From Streptomyces sp. Y2F8-2 (lineage in GTDB: Bacteria; Actinomycetota; Actinomycetes; Streptomycetales; Streptomycetaceae), in assembly GCF_014905555.1 (NCBI RefSeq), contig NZ_BNGS01000002.1, positions 186,001 through 250,000 of the forward strand: a DNA stretch of 64,000 bases, written 5' to 3'. Positions within the stretch are counted from its first letter, which is position 1. Each line of letters opens with the position of its first letter. The notes below the pieces were generated by a model. The model was given only the letters and a program-made list of their open reading frames with translations. It searched no databases and was not told the origin of the DNA. Below are positions 27,317 to 35,894 of this stretch, piece by piece. A program made the position numbers and the translations under genes.

Positions 27317-27769
27317 TCAGCGACCGTCGTACCCGGCCGTCGGCAGCGACAGGCGGCGGTGGATCCGGGCCTTCATCCCGGCGTCGTACGACGGTTCCGC
27401 GCGGCCGACCGTCTCGACGCGGACGCCTCGCCGGGCGCACTCCGCGGTGAACTCGTCCACCGAGGTCAGGGCACGCTCCAGGACACGGCGGCTGGGGGCC
27501 ACGAACAGGTCGACCAGACCCGCCTCCACATCCGTCCACAACGCGCAGTGGTCGGGGCGCAGGCCGCGGACGAGGAGTTCCCGCGTCACCACGTAACCGC
27601 GCTCCGCCGCCCATCGCGCGCACATCGCGTGCTGGCTGCGGGAGTCGACGAGGAAGGGTTCCGCGTCCAGTTCCTCGAGCGGCGTCAGGCTGGCGATCGC
27701 CGTGACCCGGACCGTGCCCGGCCGGCCGCGGGCGTCGCGCGCGCCGGCGGTGCCGTGCGCCTCTCCCAT
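27317..27769 (-). CDS. Resolvase-like N-terminal-fold protein lacking the catalytic serine
   Basis: This is a 150-residue protein. TAIASLTPLEELDAEPFLVDSRSQHAMCARWAAERGYVVTRELLVRG, then EAGLVDLFVAPSRRVLERALTSVDEFTAECARRGVRVETV, follows the layout of a serine-recombinase catalytic domain. The usual YARVS becomes IASLT, so the catalytic Ser is replaced. No DNA-binding C-terminal domain is present, so it cannot be an ordinary recombinase. A repurposed regulatory or scaffold role is inferred. GGGGGGA precedes the ATG. It is divergent from the MBL protein at 27855. Confidence 0.6.
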   Translation of the reverse strand: MGEAHGTAGARDARGRPGTVRVTAIASLTPLEELDAEPFLVDSRSQHAMCARWAAERGYVVTRELLVRGLRPDHCALWTDVEAGLVDLFVAPSRRVLERALTSVDEFTAECARRGVRVETVGRAEPSYDAGMKARIHRRLSLPTAGYDGR

Positions 27770-27854
27770 GGGGTCCCCCCTCGCCTCAGGGTTTCCCCGC
27801 CGACCCTACCCCTGCCCGTAGGCTCGGGGGGAGTCGCGCGAAGGAGGCAATGGA

Positions 27855-28628
27855 GTGCCGGTGGAGGTCACGTGGTGGGGTCACGCCACCTGCACGGTCG
27901 AGGACTCCGGCGTACGGGTGCTCACCGATCCCCTGTTCGCGCGCCGCCTCGCGCATCTGCGGCGGCGCCGGGGCGCCCCGCCGCCGCCCGAGGCCGCGGT
28001 GGCGGACGTGACGCTGGTGTCGCATCTGCACGCCGACCATCTGCACGTGCCGTCGCTGGCCCGGCTGGCCCCGGGCACCCGGGTGCTGGTGCCGCGCGGC
28101 GCCGCCGCCCAGGTGCCGGGGCTGCGCAGGCTGGGCCGGCTGCGGCTCACGGAGGTGGCGCCCGGGGACCGGGTGCGGGTCGGTGACCTGGTCGTACGGG
28201 TGGTGCCCGCTCGGCACGACGGTCGGCGGCTGCCGGTGGGGCCGCACCGCTCCCCCGCGCTCGGGTTCGTCGTCGAGGGGGAGGCGCGGACGTACTTCGC
28301 CGGGGACACCGGTCTGTTCCCGTCGATGGCCGAAGAGGTCGGGCCGGTCGACGTGGCGCTGCTGCCGGTCGGCGGCTGGGGACCGTACCTCGGCGAGGGG
28401 CACCTGGACGCGGGGCGCGCGGCGCAGGCGCTGGCCCGGCTGATGCCGCGCAGCGCGGTGCCGGTGCACTACGGCACGTACTGGCCGATCGGGATGGACG
28501 CCGTGCGCCCCCACGAGTTCCACGCGCCGGGCGCCGAGTTCGCCCGCCTCGCCGCGCGGTACGCGCCGGACGTCAGGGTGCACCTGTTGTCCCACGGTGA
28601 GAGCGTCCGCCCGGAGGTCGCCCGGTGA
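27855..28628 (+). CDS. Metallo-beta-lactamase-fold hydrolase
   Basis: This 257-residue MBL-fold protein starts with GTG behind GAAGGAGG. TWWGHATCTVEDSGVRVLTDP is the family opening. SHLHADHLHVPSL is the HxHxDH zinc motif, with ARHDGRRLPVG and YFAGDTGLF supplying further ligands, and VPVHYGTYWPIG the distal His. The size and pattern are those of UPF0173/UlaG-like hydrolases; the substrate is unknown. Its stop overlaps the DedA start, so they form a coupled pair. Confidence 0.88.
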   Translation: MPVEVTWWGHATCTVEDSGVRVLTDPLFARRLAHLRRRRGAPPPPEAAVADVTLVSHLHADHLHVPSLARLAPGTRVLVPRGAAAQVPGLRRLGRLRLTEVAPGDRVRVGDLVVRVVPARHDGRRLPVGPHRSPALGFVVEGEARTYFAGDTGLFPSMAEEVGPVDVALLPVGGWGPYLGEGHLDAGRAAQALARLMPRSAVPVHYGTYWPIGMDAVRPHEFHAPGAEFARLAARYAPDVRVHLLSHGESVRPEVAR

Positions 28629-29251
28629 TGAACCTCGCCGCCGCGACCACCCTCGTGCCCACGGAGTCCACCCAACAGGCCGTCGGATACCCGTCGTTGT
28701 TCCTGCTGGTGCTGATCGGGGCGCTGGTGCCGGTCGTGCCGACAGGGGCGCTGGTCAGTTCCGCGGCGGTCGTGGCCTTCCACCGGACCGCGCCCTTCCC
28801 GCTCGCGCTGGTCTTCGGCGTCGCGGCGCTCGCGGCCTTCCTCGGGGACGTCGCGCTGTACTGGCTCGGGCGGCGCGGCATGCGGTCGAAGAACGGTTCC
28901 CGCTGGCTGGAGAACCTCCGCGGCCGCGCCCCCGAGGACCGGCTCGCCCAGGCGCAGGAGAAGCTGAACGAGCACGGGATCGCGGTGCTCACCCTCTCCC
29001 GGCTGGTCCCGGCGGGCCGCATTCCGGTGATGCTCGCCTGCCTGCTGGCCCGTATGCCGCTGCGGGATTTCGCCCGCGGCGACGCCCCGGCCTGCCTCGC
29101 CTGGACCGCGACGTACCAGCTGATCGGCATCGTCGGCGGCTCGCTGTTCCCGAAGCCGTGGGAGGGCGTGGTGGCGGCGATCGTGCTGACGGTCGTGATC
29201 AGCACGGCACCCGGCCTGTGGCGCCGGATGCGCAGGGCCGCCACCTCGTAA
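28628..29251 (+). CDS. DedA/VTT-domain membrane protein
   Basis: This 207-residue integral membrane protein of the DedA family supports envelope homeostasis or lipid-carrier transport. Hydrophobic helices surround the typical VTT signature (PVVPTGALVSSAAVVAF, FLGDVALYWLGRRGM, RLVPAGRIPVMLACLLARMPLRDFARGDAPACLAW). The Gly-Arg-rich GRIP-like loop is present. The ATG at 28628 overlaps the TGA of the MBL gene (TGATG), so the genes are translationally coupled. A GTG one codon earlier is an alternative start. Confidence 0.88.
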   Translation: MNLAAATTLVPTESTQQAVGYPSLFLLVLIGALVPVVPTGALVSSAAVVAFHRTAPFPLALVFGVAALAAFLGDVALYWLGRRGMRSKNGSRWLENLRGRAPEDRLAQAQEKLNEHGIAVLTLSRLVPAGRIPVMLACLLARMPLRDFARGDAPACLAWTATYQLIGIVGGSLFPKPWEGVVAAIVLTVVISTAPGLWRRMRRAATS

Positions 29252-29266
29252 GTTCCGGGCTCCGGC

Positions 29267-30343
29267 TCACTGAAGGACCCGTGACGCCCCCACCGGCAGG
29301 TCCCACAGGTCCTCGCGGGCCAGCCCGGCCTTCTCCCAGGCCGCCCGCACCCGGGTCAGCGGTTCCAGGACCGGCTCCGCCGACAGCACGAACGTGGCCC
29401 AGTGCATGGGCGCCATCCGCCGTGCGCCCAGGTCGAGCGTCGCGCGGACCGCCTCCTCCGGGTCGCAGTGGACGTCGCTGAGCCACCAGCGCGGGTCGTA
29501 GGCGCCGATCGGCATGAGGGCCAGGTCGATCCCCGGATAGCGCTGCCCGATCCGCTCGAACCAGTGCCCGTACCCGGTGTCGCCCGCGAAGTAGACCCGC
29601 TGCCCGTCGGGCGCCGTCAGCACCCAGCCGCCCCACAGCGAACGGCACGTGTCGGTCAGGGTGCGCTTGGACCAGTGGTGGGCGGGCACGAAGTCGAAGC
29701 GGACGCCCTTGACCTCGGCGGCCTCCCACCAGTCCAGCTCGGTGACACAACGGAACCGCCGGCGGCGGAACCACGCGGCGAGCCCGGCCGGTACGAGCAC
29801 CGGGGTGTCGCGCGGAAGGCGGCGCAGCGTCGGGGCGTCGAGGTGGTCGTAGTGGTTGTGGCTGATGACGACCGCGTCGACGCGCGGCAGGGCGTCCCAG
29901 TCGATGCCGACGGGCGTGATCCGGGCGGGTGTGCCGAGGATGCGCCGGGACCAGACGGGGTCGGTCAGGACCGTCAGCCCGCCGATCCGCACCACCCAAC
30001 TGGCGTGGCCCGCCCAGGAGACGGCGACCGTGCGCGCGTCGACCCGCGGCAGCGGGCCCGGCTCGTACGGCAGCCGGGGAATGTCCTTCAGGCCCTCGGG
30101 GGCGGGCCGCACCGCACCCTCGCGGGCGAAGCGGGCCATGGCCTTCAGGCCGGGCAGCGGTGTGGTCAGCCGGTCGATGAAGGAGCGCGGCCAGATACGG
30201 CGCTCTCCGAGGGGGCGGGGCGCTGCGAGCGGCGGCGCCACCAGCGGCGGGGGGTCCTGACTCAGCAGGGGCGTGGACGCGGGCGCACCGGTGTCCCGGT
30301 GTGCCGCAACGGTGCTCGTGGTCGACTCGGACTGCTGCGTCAT
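29267..30343 (-). CDS. NAPE-PLD-like metallo-beta-lactamase-fold hydrolase
   Basis: This 358-residue MBL-fold enzyme is related to N-acyl-phosphatidylethanolamine phospholipase D and UlaG-type lactonases. VSWAGHASWVVRIGGLTVLTDPVWS, ISHNHYDHLDAPTL (HxHxDH), AHHWSKRT, YFAGDTGYGHWFE, MPIGAYDPRWW and APMHWATFVLS give the complete set of metal ligands in NAPE-PLD-like spacing. The start at 30343 overlaps the preceding gene's stop by four bases (ATGA) and has GGGAG 8 nt upstream, so it is favoured over longer starts. It may act on phospholipids at the inner membrane face. Its upstream partner is the lysine-free aminotransferase homologue. Confidence 0.85.
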   Translation of the reverse strand: MTQQSESTTSTVAAHRDTGAPASTPLLSQDPPPLVAPPLAAPRPLGERRIWPRSFIDRLTTPLPGLKAMARFAREGAVRPAPEGLKDIPRLPYEPGPLPRVDARTVAVSWAGHASWVVRIGGLTVLTDPVWSRRILGTPARITPVGIDWDALPRVDAVVISHNHYDHLDAPTLRRLPRDTPVLVPAGLAAWFRRRRFRCVTELDWWEAAEVKGVRFDFVPAHHWSKRTLTDTCRSLWGGWVLTAPDGQRVYFAGDTGYGHWFERIGQRYPGIDLALMPIGAYDPRWWLSDVHCDPEEAVRATLDLGARRMAPMHWATFVLSAEPVLEPLTRVRAAWEKAGLAREDLWDLPVGASRVLQ

Positions 30344-31584
30344 CGAGGAGGCTCCCATCGCTGAGCGTCGTCGCGGAGATCGGCGAAGACCGATCCCACA
30401 TGGGTCAACGCGCGTTGTACGTGTGGCAGTTCCAGCGGCTCCGGTGAGGTGAGGCACTGCGCCCGTTCCGCGGCGGTCGCGCCGAGGAGGGGTCCGGTGG
30501 ACAGACGGACGCGGAGCGCCGCCAGGTCGTCCCCGAAGCGGTGGCCGCCGGGCGCGGGCATGCCGAGCCCGGCGGTGAGGAGGTCCTCGAGTTCCTGCGC
30601 GTCGCCGACACCGCGCGCGTCGAGCGCGGAGCGAAGCGGCTCCAGGTCGGCGTAGAGGTGGCGGCCGGCCTGCGGGGGCAGGACGAGGGCGCCCGCCGCG
30701 ACGACGGCCCGGCGCACGGCGTCGGCCACGCGCGCGTGGAGAGCGGTGCCGGCGGTGAGGCGCTGGGTGACGTCATCGGGCTCGTCGAGGGCGTACGCGG
30801 CCGCTGCGGCGACCGGGTCGGCGATCCGGGCGCCGAGCGCGGTGAGCACGTCCAGGGCGCGGGCGCGCAGTCCGGCGCCGTCGGGGGTGGCCGGGAAGCG
30901 GGCGACGGCCGCGGGCCAGCCGGGCGGCAGGAAGGGCCCGGCGAGGTCGGTGACGACGGTGACCCGGTCCGGCAGCATCTCGGCGGGGCTGAGCAGCACG
31001 GTGTCGTGCGGCCGGTGCACGGTGTCGCGCCAGGTCTCGTCGCTGACCAGGTGCAGCCCTTCCCCGGCGGCGGCCTCGACGGTCTCGTGCACGAGTTCGG
31101 GCGGGGCGACGGTGGCGGTGGGGTCGTCGGCGACGGCGAGCACGAGAAGGCGGGGGTCGCCGCCCTCCGCGCGGATCCTGCGGACGGTTTCCAGGAGGGC
31201 GTACGGGTCGGGGACGCCGCCGCACTCCATGGGTGTCGGCACATGGAACACGGACCGCCCCAGCGCCCGGACCTGGGGCGCCCACCAGGCCGGGCAGGGC
31301 CTCGGGACGAGGACGTCGCCGCCGAGCGCGGCGGTGACGGCGACGAAGATTGCGGGGGCGCCGGGGGCGGCGGCGACGTCGTCGGGCTCGGCGGGCAGTC
31401 CGCGCCGGGCGAAGTAGCCGCAGGCGGCGTCGAGGAGGGCAGGCAGACGGGAGGGGCCGGAGTCGTCGTGGTCGGCGGCCTCGGCGAGCGCCGCGGACAG
31501 GCCCGGCAGGAGGGGCAGTCCCTGCTCGGGGAGGGGCGGTCCGTAACGGACGGGGCCGTGCCCCTCCGGATCCGTCCGCCGCAT
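30340..31584 (-). CDS. Aminotransferase class I/II-fold protein with no lysine at all
   Basis: This 414-residue protein has the outline of fold-type I PLP enzymes: PAPAIFV-like core near APGAPAIFVAVTAALGGDVLVPRPC, the LVLAVADDPTATVAPPELV loop in place of NPTG, LVSDETWRDTVH matching the DExY segment, and ALRVRLST matching the substrate-carboxylate Arg region. The usual SKxxxxPGLR segment reads VVTDLAGPFLPPGW. The protein contains not one lysine from residue 1 to 414, so it cannot form the PLP aldimine. I chose the ATG at 31584 (GGAGG 7 nt upstream). It is translationally coupled to the downstream MBL enzyme, suggesting a binding or regulatory role; function unproven. Confidence 0.8.
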   Translation of the reverse strand: MRRTDPEGHGPVRYGPPLPEQGLPLLPGLSAALAEAADHDDSGPSRLPALLDAACGYFARRGLPAEPDDVAAAPGAPAIFVAVTAALGGDVLVPRPCPAWWAPQVRALGRSVFHVPTPMECGGVPDPYALLETVRRIRAEGGDPRLLVLAVADDPTATVAPPELVHETVEAAAGEGLHLVSDETWRDTVHRPHDTVLLSPAEMLPDRVTVVTDLAGPFLPPGWPAAVARFPATPDGAGLRARALDVLTALGARIADPVAAAAAYALDEPDDVTQRLTAGTALHARVADAVRRAVVAAGALVLPPQAGRHLYADLEPLRSALDARGVGDAQELEDLLTAGLGMPAPGGHRFGDDLAALRVRLSTGPLLGATAAERAQCLTSPEPLELPHVQRALTHVGSVFADLRDDAQRWEPPR

Positions 31585-31802
31585 GCGTGCCTCCGCGCAG
31601 TCCCTGGTGCCGTGGCCGGTCCCCCCTGCTCCGGCTCGCTGCACGCCCTCGACCCGTGGCCGCTGCCCGCTGTCGTACTCCTGTTCCTCTACGGTGTCGA
31701 AGACGCCCTCGGGCTCTGAGTACCCCGGGTTCGGGCCGGTCATGGGCGTCCGGCCGGGTTGCCCGGATCACAGGGTCAGACGTTCGGATCTCGGGTGCGG
31801 GT

Positions 31803-32999
31803 TCAGGCGTGGCCGGAGCGTCCGCGTCCCCAGAGCCGGTGGACCGCGGCACCGAGGGCGCCCGCGATCAGGAGGCCTCCGGCGGCCAGGGTGGGCACGG
31901 AGCCGGTGAAGGCGCCGCCTTCCCCGGCGTGCACGCCGTGCTGGGCGCCGACGGGAGGCTGTGCCGCGCTCTGCTTCCCCTGGTCGCCCTGCTGCTTGCC
32001 CGTGGCTTGCTTGCCCTGGCTGTCCCCCTGCGCCTTGCCCTGCCCGTCGCTCTGCTGCTTGCCCTGGCTGTCGCCTTGCTGCTTGCCGGACACCTGGGAC
32101 TGGCCGTCCCCCTGTTGCTTGCCCTGACCGTCCCCCTGTTGCTTGGACTGGCCGTCCCCCTGCTGCTTGGACTGGCCGTCACTCAGCTTGCCCTGGCCCT
32201 CGTCCTGCTTGCCCTGGCCGTCGCCCTGTTGCTTGCTCTGACCGTCCCCTTGCTGCTTCGTGGACCCCTCGGACTGCCTGTCGCCCTGTTGCTTGCTCTG
32301 ACCGTCGCAACCGTCGCCCTGCTGCTTGCCGGATCCCTGGGACTGCCCGTCCCCCTGCTGCTTGCCGGATCCCTGGGACTGACCGTCCCCCCGCTGCTTG
32401 CCCTGGCCCTCCCCTTGCTGCTTGGACTGCCCCTCCTCCCGCTGCTTTTCCGACTGCTGCGTCTGCCCCTCCCCCTGCTGCTTTTCCGACTGCTGCGTCT
32501 GCCCCTCCTCCTGCTGCTTGCCGCCCGGCGGGGCGTCACCGTCGTGGTGGTGGCCGTGGCCCTCCCGGTACACGGTGAACGAGACGGTCCACGGCCTTTC
32601 ACGGCCGCCCGGGCCCCCCGGGCACCGTCCGTCGACACCCCACGACGCCTCGCGGCCGGCCAGGTGGGCGACGGCGTTCACGCTCCCGCCGACGGGGACG
32701 CGGGCCGTGCCGCGGTAGCGGACGCCACCCCGGCGCTCGGCCCAGTCATCGTCGTCGTCGCGGTGGACCCGGTGCAGCCGCACCCTGCCCCCCTCGAAGG
32801 CCTGGGAGGCGCCCTCGATGGCGTCGGGCAGTCCGGCGCCGACCGCGTCGCAGGACACCGAGACGGTGACGGTGTCCCCGGGCGCGACGGAGCGCGGGGT
32901 GATGTCGGCGGACGAATCGGCGGACGCGCTCGGGACGACGGCGCCCAGGGCGGCGCCGGCCACAGCGGCGGCGGACAGGACTCGGGCAGTGCAGCGCAT
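31803..32999 (-). CDS. Secreted/surface protein with long Gln-Gly repeat stalk
   Basis: This 398-residue protein has a signal peptide (1-28, ending ASA). A folded N-terminal part of about 120 residues follows (Cys50 and Cys126 could pair), with an HHH stretch at 150-152. Residues 161-343 form a highly repetitive stalk (KQQGDGQSKQQ units). A C-terminal membrane helix (about 369-389) and a basic tail GRGRSGHA end the protein. No LPXTG sortase motif is present. The layout suggests a cell-surface protein tethered by its C-terminal helix with a flexible wall-spanning stalk. The ATG at 32999 has AAGGAG upstream. No family is recognised. Confidence 0.75.
   Translation of the reverse strand: MRCTARVLSAAAVAGAALGAVVPSASADSSADITPRSVAPGDTVTVSVSCDAVGAGLPDAIEGASQAFEGGRVRLHRVHRDDDDDWAERRGGVRYRGTARVPVGGSVNAVAHLAGREASWGVDGRCPGGPGGRERPWTVSFTVYREGHGHHHDGDAPPGGKQQEEGQTQQSEKQQGEGQTQQSEKQREEGQSKQQGEGQGKQRGDGQSQGSGKQQGDGQSQGSGKQQGDGCDGQSKQQGDRQSEGSTKQQGDGQSKQQGDGQGKQDEGQGKLSDGQSKQQGDGQSKQQGDGQGKQQGDGQSQVSGKQQGDSQGKQQSDGQGKAQGDSQGKQATGKQQGDQGKQSAAQPPVGAQHGVHAGEGGAFTGSVPTLAAGGLLIAGALGAAVHRLWGRGRSGHA
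31971..32519 (-). repeat. In-gene repeats coding for KQQGDGQS-type units
   Basis: About 183 codons encode imperfect 5- to 12-residue units built from KQQ, GDG and QS/QG. Units recur as SKQQGDGQ and SQGSGKQQGDG. The near-identical DNA repeats favour slippage and recombination, so the copy number probably varies between strains. Confidence 0.8.
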
Positions 33000-33123
33000 G
33001 GGGCGGGCTCCTTCGGCCGGGTTCCTCCATGACAGCCCGGTCGGCCGTGGCCCGCGCGCGGCCGTGCCCCATTCGCGCGACCGGCACCGCCGTGCGGGTG
33101 ACGTCAGGCCGCGCACGGAGGGC

Positions 33124-33870
33124 TCAGCCGGCCAGCGAGAGAAGCTCCCGCTCCAGGCCGCGGCCCCGCTTGTCCACGACGCCGGCGGCGACGTCGGCGA
33201 GTTTGCGGTTGGCGCCCTGGGAGATGCGGCGCAGTACCTGGAAGGCCGTCTCGGCGTCGCAGCCGAGGACGTGCATCACGATCCCGCACGCCTGGTCGAC
33301 GACGGGCCGGGAGCGCAGGGCGGCGCCGAGCTGGTCGAGTTCCGTGAGGGCGGCACGGTAGGAGCGGTCGCGCACCAGACAGCCCACGGCGAGGTCGCCG
33401 AGCACCCGGGCGGGGCCGTGCGGGGCGCCCTTCAGGGTCCCGGGCCGGAAGCTGTAGAGGCTGAGCGTGACGACCAGCCCCGACCGCCGGAACGGGATCG
33501 TGACGCTGGACCGTACGCCTGCGTCCAGGGCGAGCGCGCGGTACTCCGGCCAGCGCTCCTCGCGCAGCAGGTCGAAGGCCTCGACGGGCTCGCCCGACTC
33601 CACGGCCGCGGGGATCGGCCCGTCGCCGCTGCGGAGCTGGACGGTGACGAGCGGGGCGAGATCGGGATGGGTGACGGCGGCGGACCGGTCCGTGCCGCCC
33701 TCGACACCGCCTTCCAGGACAGTGGTGCTGGCGCCGCAGCAGCCGGGGGTGCACCGAGCGACCTGTTCGACGAGGTCCGACAGCCGGCGCCCCGGGAGGG
33801 CGGACTCGGGGGATTCGGCCGCCAGGCGGTAACCCCCCGGGTGGTCATCGAGTTGTCCGGTCTCCGGCAT
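33124..33870 (-). CDS. GAF-ANTAR antiterminator protein
   Basis: This 248-residue regulator has a GAF-like sensor domain (about 25-170, LVTVQLRSGDGPIPAAVESGEP, VRSSVTIPFRRSGLVVTLSLYSF). A C-terminal ANTAR RNA-binding domain follows (about 185-240). ALRSRPVVDQACGIVMHVLGCDAETAFQVLRRISQGANRKLADVAAGVV holds the conserved Ala, Gly and helix pattern. ANTAR proteins bind paired hairpins in nascent RNA and prevent termination. Cys40 and the CC pair near 44-45 in the first part could be a redox or metal site. It is divergent from the PAS/GAF gene. Confidence 0.88.
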   Translation of the reverse strand: MPETGQLDDHPGGYRLAAESPESALPGRRLSDLVEQVARCTPGCCGASTTVLEGGVEGGTDRSAAVTHPDLAPLVTVQLRSGDGPIPAAVESGEPVEAFDLLREERWPEYRALALDAGVRSSVTIPFRRSGLVVTLSLYSFRPGTLKGAPHGPARVLGDLAVGCLVRDRSYRAALTELDQLGAALRSRPVVDQACGIVMHVLGCDAETAFQVLRRISQGANRKLADVAAGVVDKRGRGLERELLSLAG

Positions 33871-33990
33871 ACCTCACCTCCTCTTCGGGCGGCTGCCCGC
33901 TCACCCCGGTGGAAAACGGCGTCCGTGACGACGTGGCCGGTTCCGTGCGCGCGTCCTCGGGAAGCAGTCCGTACGGGTTAGGTTCGTCGC

Positions 33991-35103
33991 ATGGCGCAGA
34001 CGGACGAATTCGGTGAAGAGCTGGCGGATTTCGTCCGCCGGGTGGCGGAACTCAAGGCGGCCCGTGCCATACCCGCGGACGACCTGCCCTCGGTGCTCGA
34101 CGCGGCGATCTTCGAACTCGACCATGTGGCGGGTCGGTTGTGGCCGTGGTACCAGCGGCTGTCCGCGGGCGCCGGGGCCGCCCCGGCCGGTTCCGGTGAG
34201 CGCCAGGAGCAGCAGCTGCTGAAGACCCTCTTCCAGCGGCTTCCGGTGCCGGTCGCGCTGGTGGACCGCGAGACGGTGGTGCGGCGGCTGAACTTCGCGG
34301 CCATCTCCTTCACCGGGGCCCGCGCGGGCTATGCGACGGGCCGCCCGCTGACCGGGCTTCTGGCGCATGCCGACCGGGCGGCGTTCCGTTCGCAGACGGC
34401 CGCGGTGGCGCGCGGCGAGGGCGACCGCAGCATGACGGTACGTCTGCCGCAGCATCCGTCGGTGCCGGTACGGGCGACGCTGGTCGCGGTGCGGCCGAGC
34501 GGTGAGCCGCGCACGGCGGTCATGGTGGTGCTGCAGCCCGCGGACACCCGGGTGCCGGCCGGTGAACACACCCCGCCCGGCGGCGTCCCGGACCTGACGG
34601 AGACCACGCGGCACGCGGCGCTGATGGACCTGCTGGACGCGATGACAAGTGCACTGCTCACCGCGCCGGCCGGGGCAGTCCTGGAGCGGGCGGCCCGGGT
34701 GTTGCACGGCCGTTTCGCGGACTGGGTGGTGGCGGACGCGGGAGACGGGCGCCTGACCCGTACGGCGGTACTGGGACCGCCCGGTGAGGACGTGGACGCG
34801 CTGGTCGCGCAGGACCCCGCCGGGTGCCCCCTCGTCGTCGAGGCGGCGCGTGGCGGGTCCTCGGTCCTGCGGGTGCGGCCGGAGGACCCGGAGGCGTTCG
34901 GGCGGGACGCCTCGGGTGCCCCCGTCCTCATCCGCGCGAACGTGACGTCCCTGCTGTGCGTGCCGCTCACCGACGGGGGCACCGTGCGGGGCGTGCTCAC
35001 GCTGTTCCGCAGCGGGGCCCGGCCGGCGTTCTCGATGGCGGAGGCGCAGGCGATGGACATGATGTCCCGTCACATGGCGCTGGCCCTGCGGGCCGTCGGT
35101 TAG
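33991..35103 (+). CDS. PAS-GAF sensor protein without an output domain
   Basis: This 370-residue soluble protein has an N-terminal helical part (1-70), a PAS-like region (about 75-180, LFQRLPVPVALVDRETVVRRLN) and a GAF domain (about 215-365, MDLLDAMTSALLTAPAGAVLERAARVL, LLCVPLTDGGTVRGVLTLFR). No kinase, phosphatase or DNA-binding output follows, so it probably acts by protein contact. Its stop overlaps the stop of the convergent sigma gene by four bases (TTAG), so mRNA ends of the two are complementary. Control of the SigB-type sigma factor is inferred from position only. Confidence 0.78.
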   Translation: MAQTDEFGEELADFVRRVAELKAARAIPADDLPSVLDAAIFELDHVAGRLWPWYQRLSAGAGAAPAGSGERQEQQLLKTLFQRLPVPVALVDRETVVRRLNFAAISFTGARAGYATGRPLTGLLAHADRAAFRSQTAAVARGEGDRSMTVRLPQHPSVPVRATLVAVRPSGEPRTAVMVVLQPADTRVPAGEHTPPGGVPDLTETTRHAALMDLLDAMTSALLTAPAGAVLERAARVLHGRFADWVVADAGDGRLTRTAVLGPPGEDVDALVAQDPAGCPLVVEAARGGSSVLRVRPEDPEAFGRDASGAPVLIRANVTSLLCVPLTDGGTVRGVLTLFRSGARPAFSMAEAQAMDMMSRHMALALRAVG

Positions 35104-35894
35104 ACGGCGTCCCGCATCACCTGCTCGCGCAGCCGGGAGCAGCAGCGGCTGATCAGGCGGGAGACGTGCATCTGGGAGATGCCGAGCTGCTCGGCGATGC
35201 TGCTCTGGGTCATGTCGTCGAAGAAGCGCATGTACAGGATGGCGCGTTCGCGCTCCGGGAGCGCCTTGAGACGGGGCTTGACGGCCTCGCGGTCCACGAC
35301 GGTGTCGAGCGCGGGGTCGGGCGAGCCGAGCGAGTCGCCGAGCGAGTACCCGTCCTCGCTGCCGGGCAGTTCGGCGTCCAGGGAGAGCGCCGTGAAGCTC
35401 TCCAGGGCCTCGAGGCCGGCCAGGACGTCCTCCTCGCTCATGTTGGCGTGCTCGGCGATCTCGGCGACGGTGGGCCTGCGGCCCGAGACGGTCTGCGACA
35501 GGTCCTGGACGGCGAAGCGGACCCGGTTGCGCAGGTCCTGGACGCGGCGGGGCACGTGCAGGGTCCACATGTGGTCGCGGAAGTGCCGCTTGATCTCACC
35601 GGTGACGGTGGGGACGGCATAGCTCTCGAAGGCGTGCCCGCGCTCGGGGTCGTACCGGTCCACGGCCTTGACCAGGCCGAGGAACGCCACCTGGCGCAGG
35701 TCCTCGAAGCTCTCCCCGCGGCTGCGGAAGCGGCCCGCGAGCCGTTCGGCCATGGGCAGCCAGGCCTCGACGATCTCGTCGCGGAGCGCGTCGCGCTGGG
35801 GGCCCGGGGGGAGCGAAGCGAGCCTGCGGAAGGCCTCCGTGGTGTCGGGGGCGTCGTCATGGGGGTGGTGCTTCACGCTAGCTCGGTTCTGCAT
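35100..35894 (-). CDS. SigB/SigF-family stress sigma factor
   Basis: This 264-residue sigma factor would direct polymerase to SigB-type promoters. Region 2 is ESFEDLRQVAFLGLVKAVDRYDPERGHAFESYAVPTVTGEIKRHFRDHMWTLHVPRR. Region 3 follows through ALSLDAELPGSEDGYSLGD. Region 4 is PERERAILYMRFFDDMTQSSIAEQLGISQMHVSRLISRCC. The ATG at 35894 is used, since AAGGGAG lies upstream; the longer frame would start with TTG. The stop overlaps the stop of the convergent PAS-GAF gene. No anti-sigma (RsbW-like) gene is adjacent. Candidate target promoters lie at several sites further along. Confidence 0.94.
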   Translation of the reverse strand: MQNRASVKHHPHDDAPDTTEAFRRLASLPPGPQRDALRDEIVEAWLPMAERLAGRFRSRGESFEDLRQVAFLGLVKAVDRYDPERGHAFESYAVPTVTGEIKRHFRDHMWTLHVPRRVQDLRNRVRFAVQDLSQTVSGRRPTVAEIAEHANMSEEDVLAGLEALESFTALSLDAELPGSEDGYSLGDSLGSPDPALDTVVDREAVKPRLKALPERERAILYMRFFDDMTQSSIAEQLGISQMHVSRLISRCCSRLREQVMRDAV

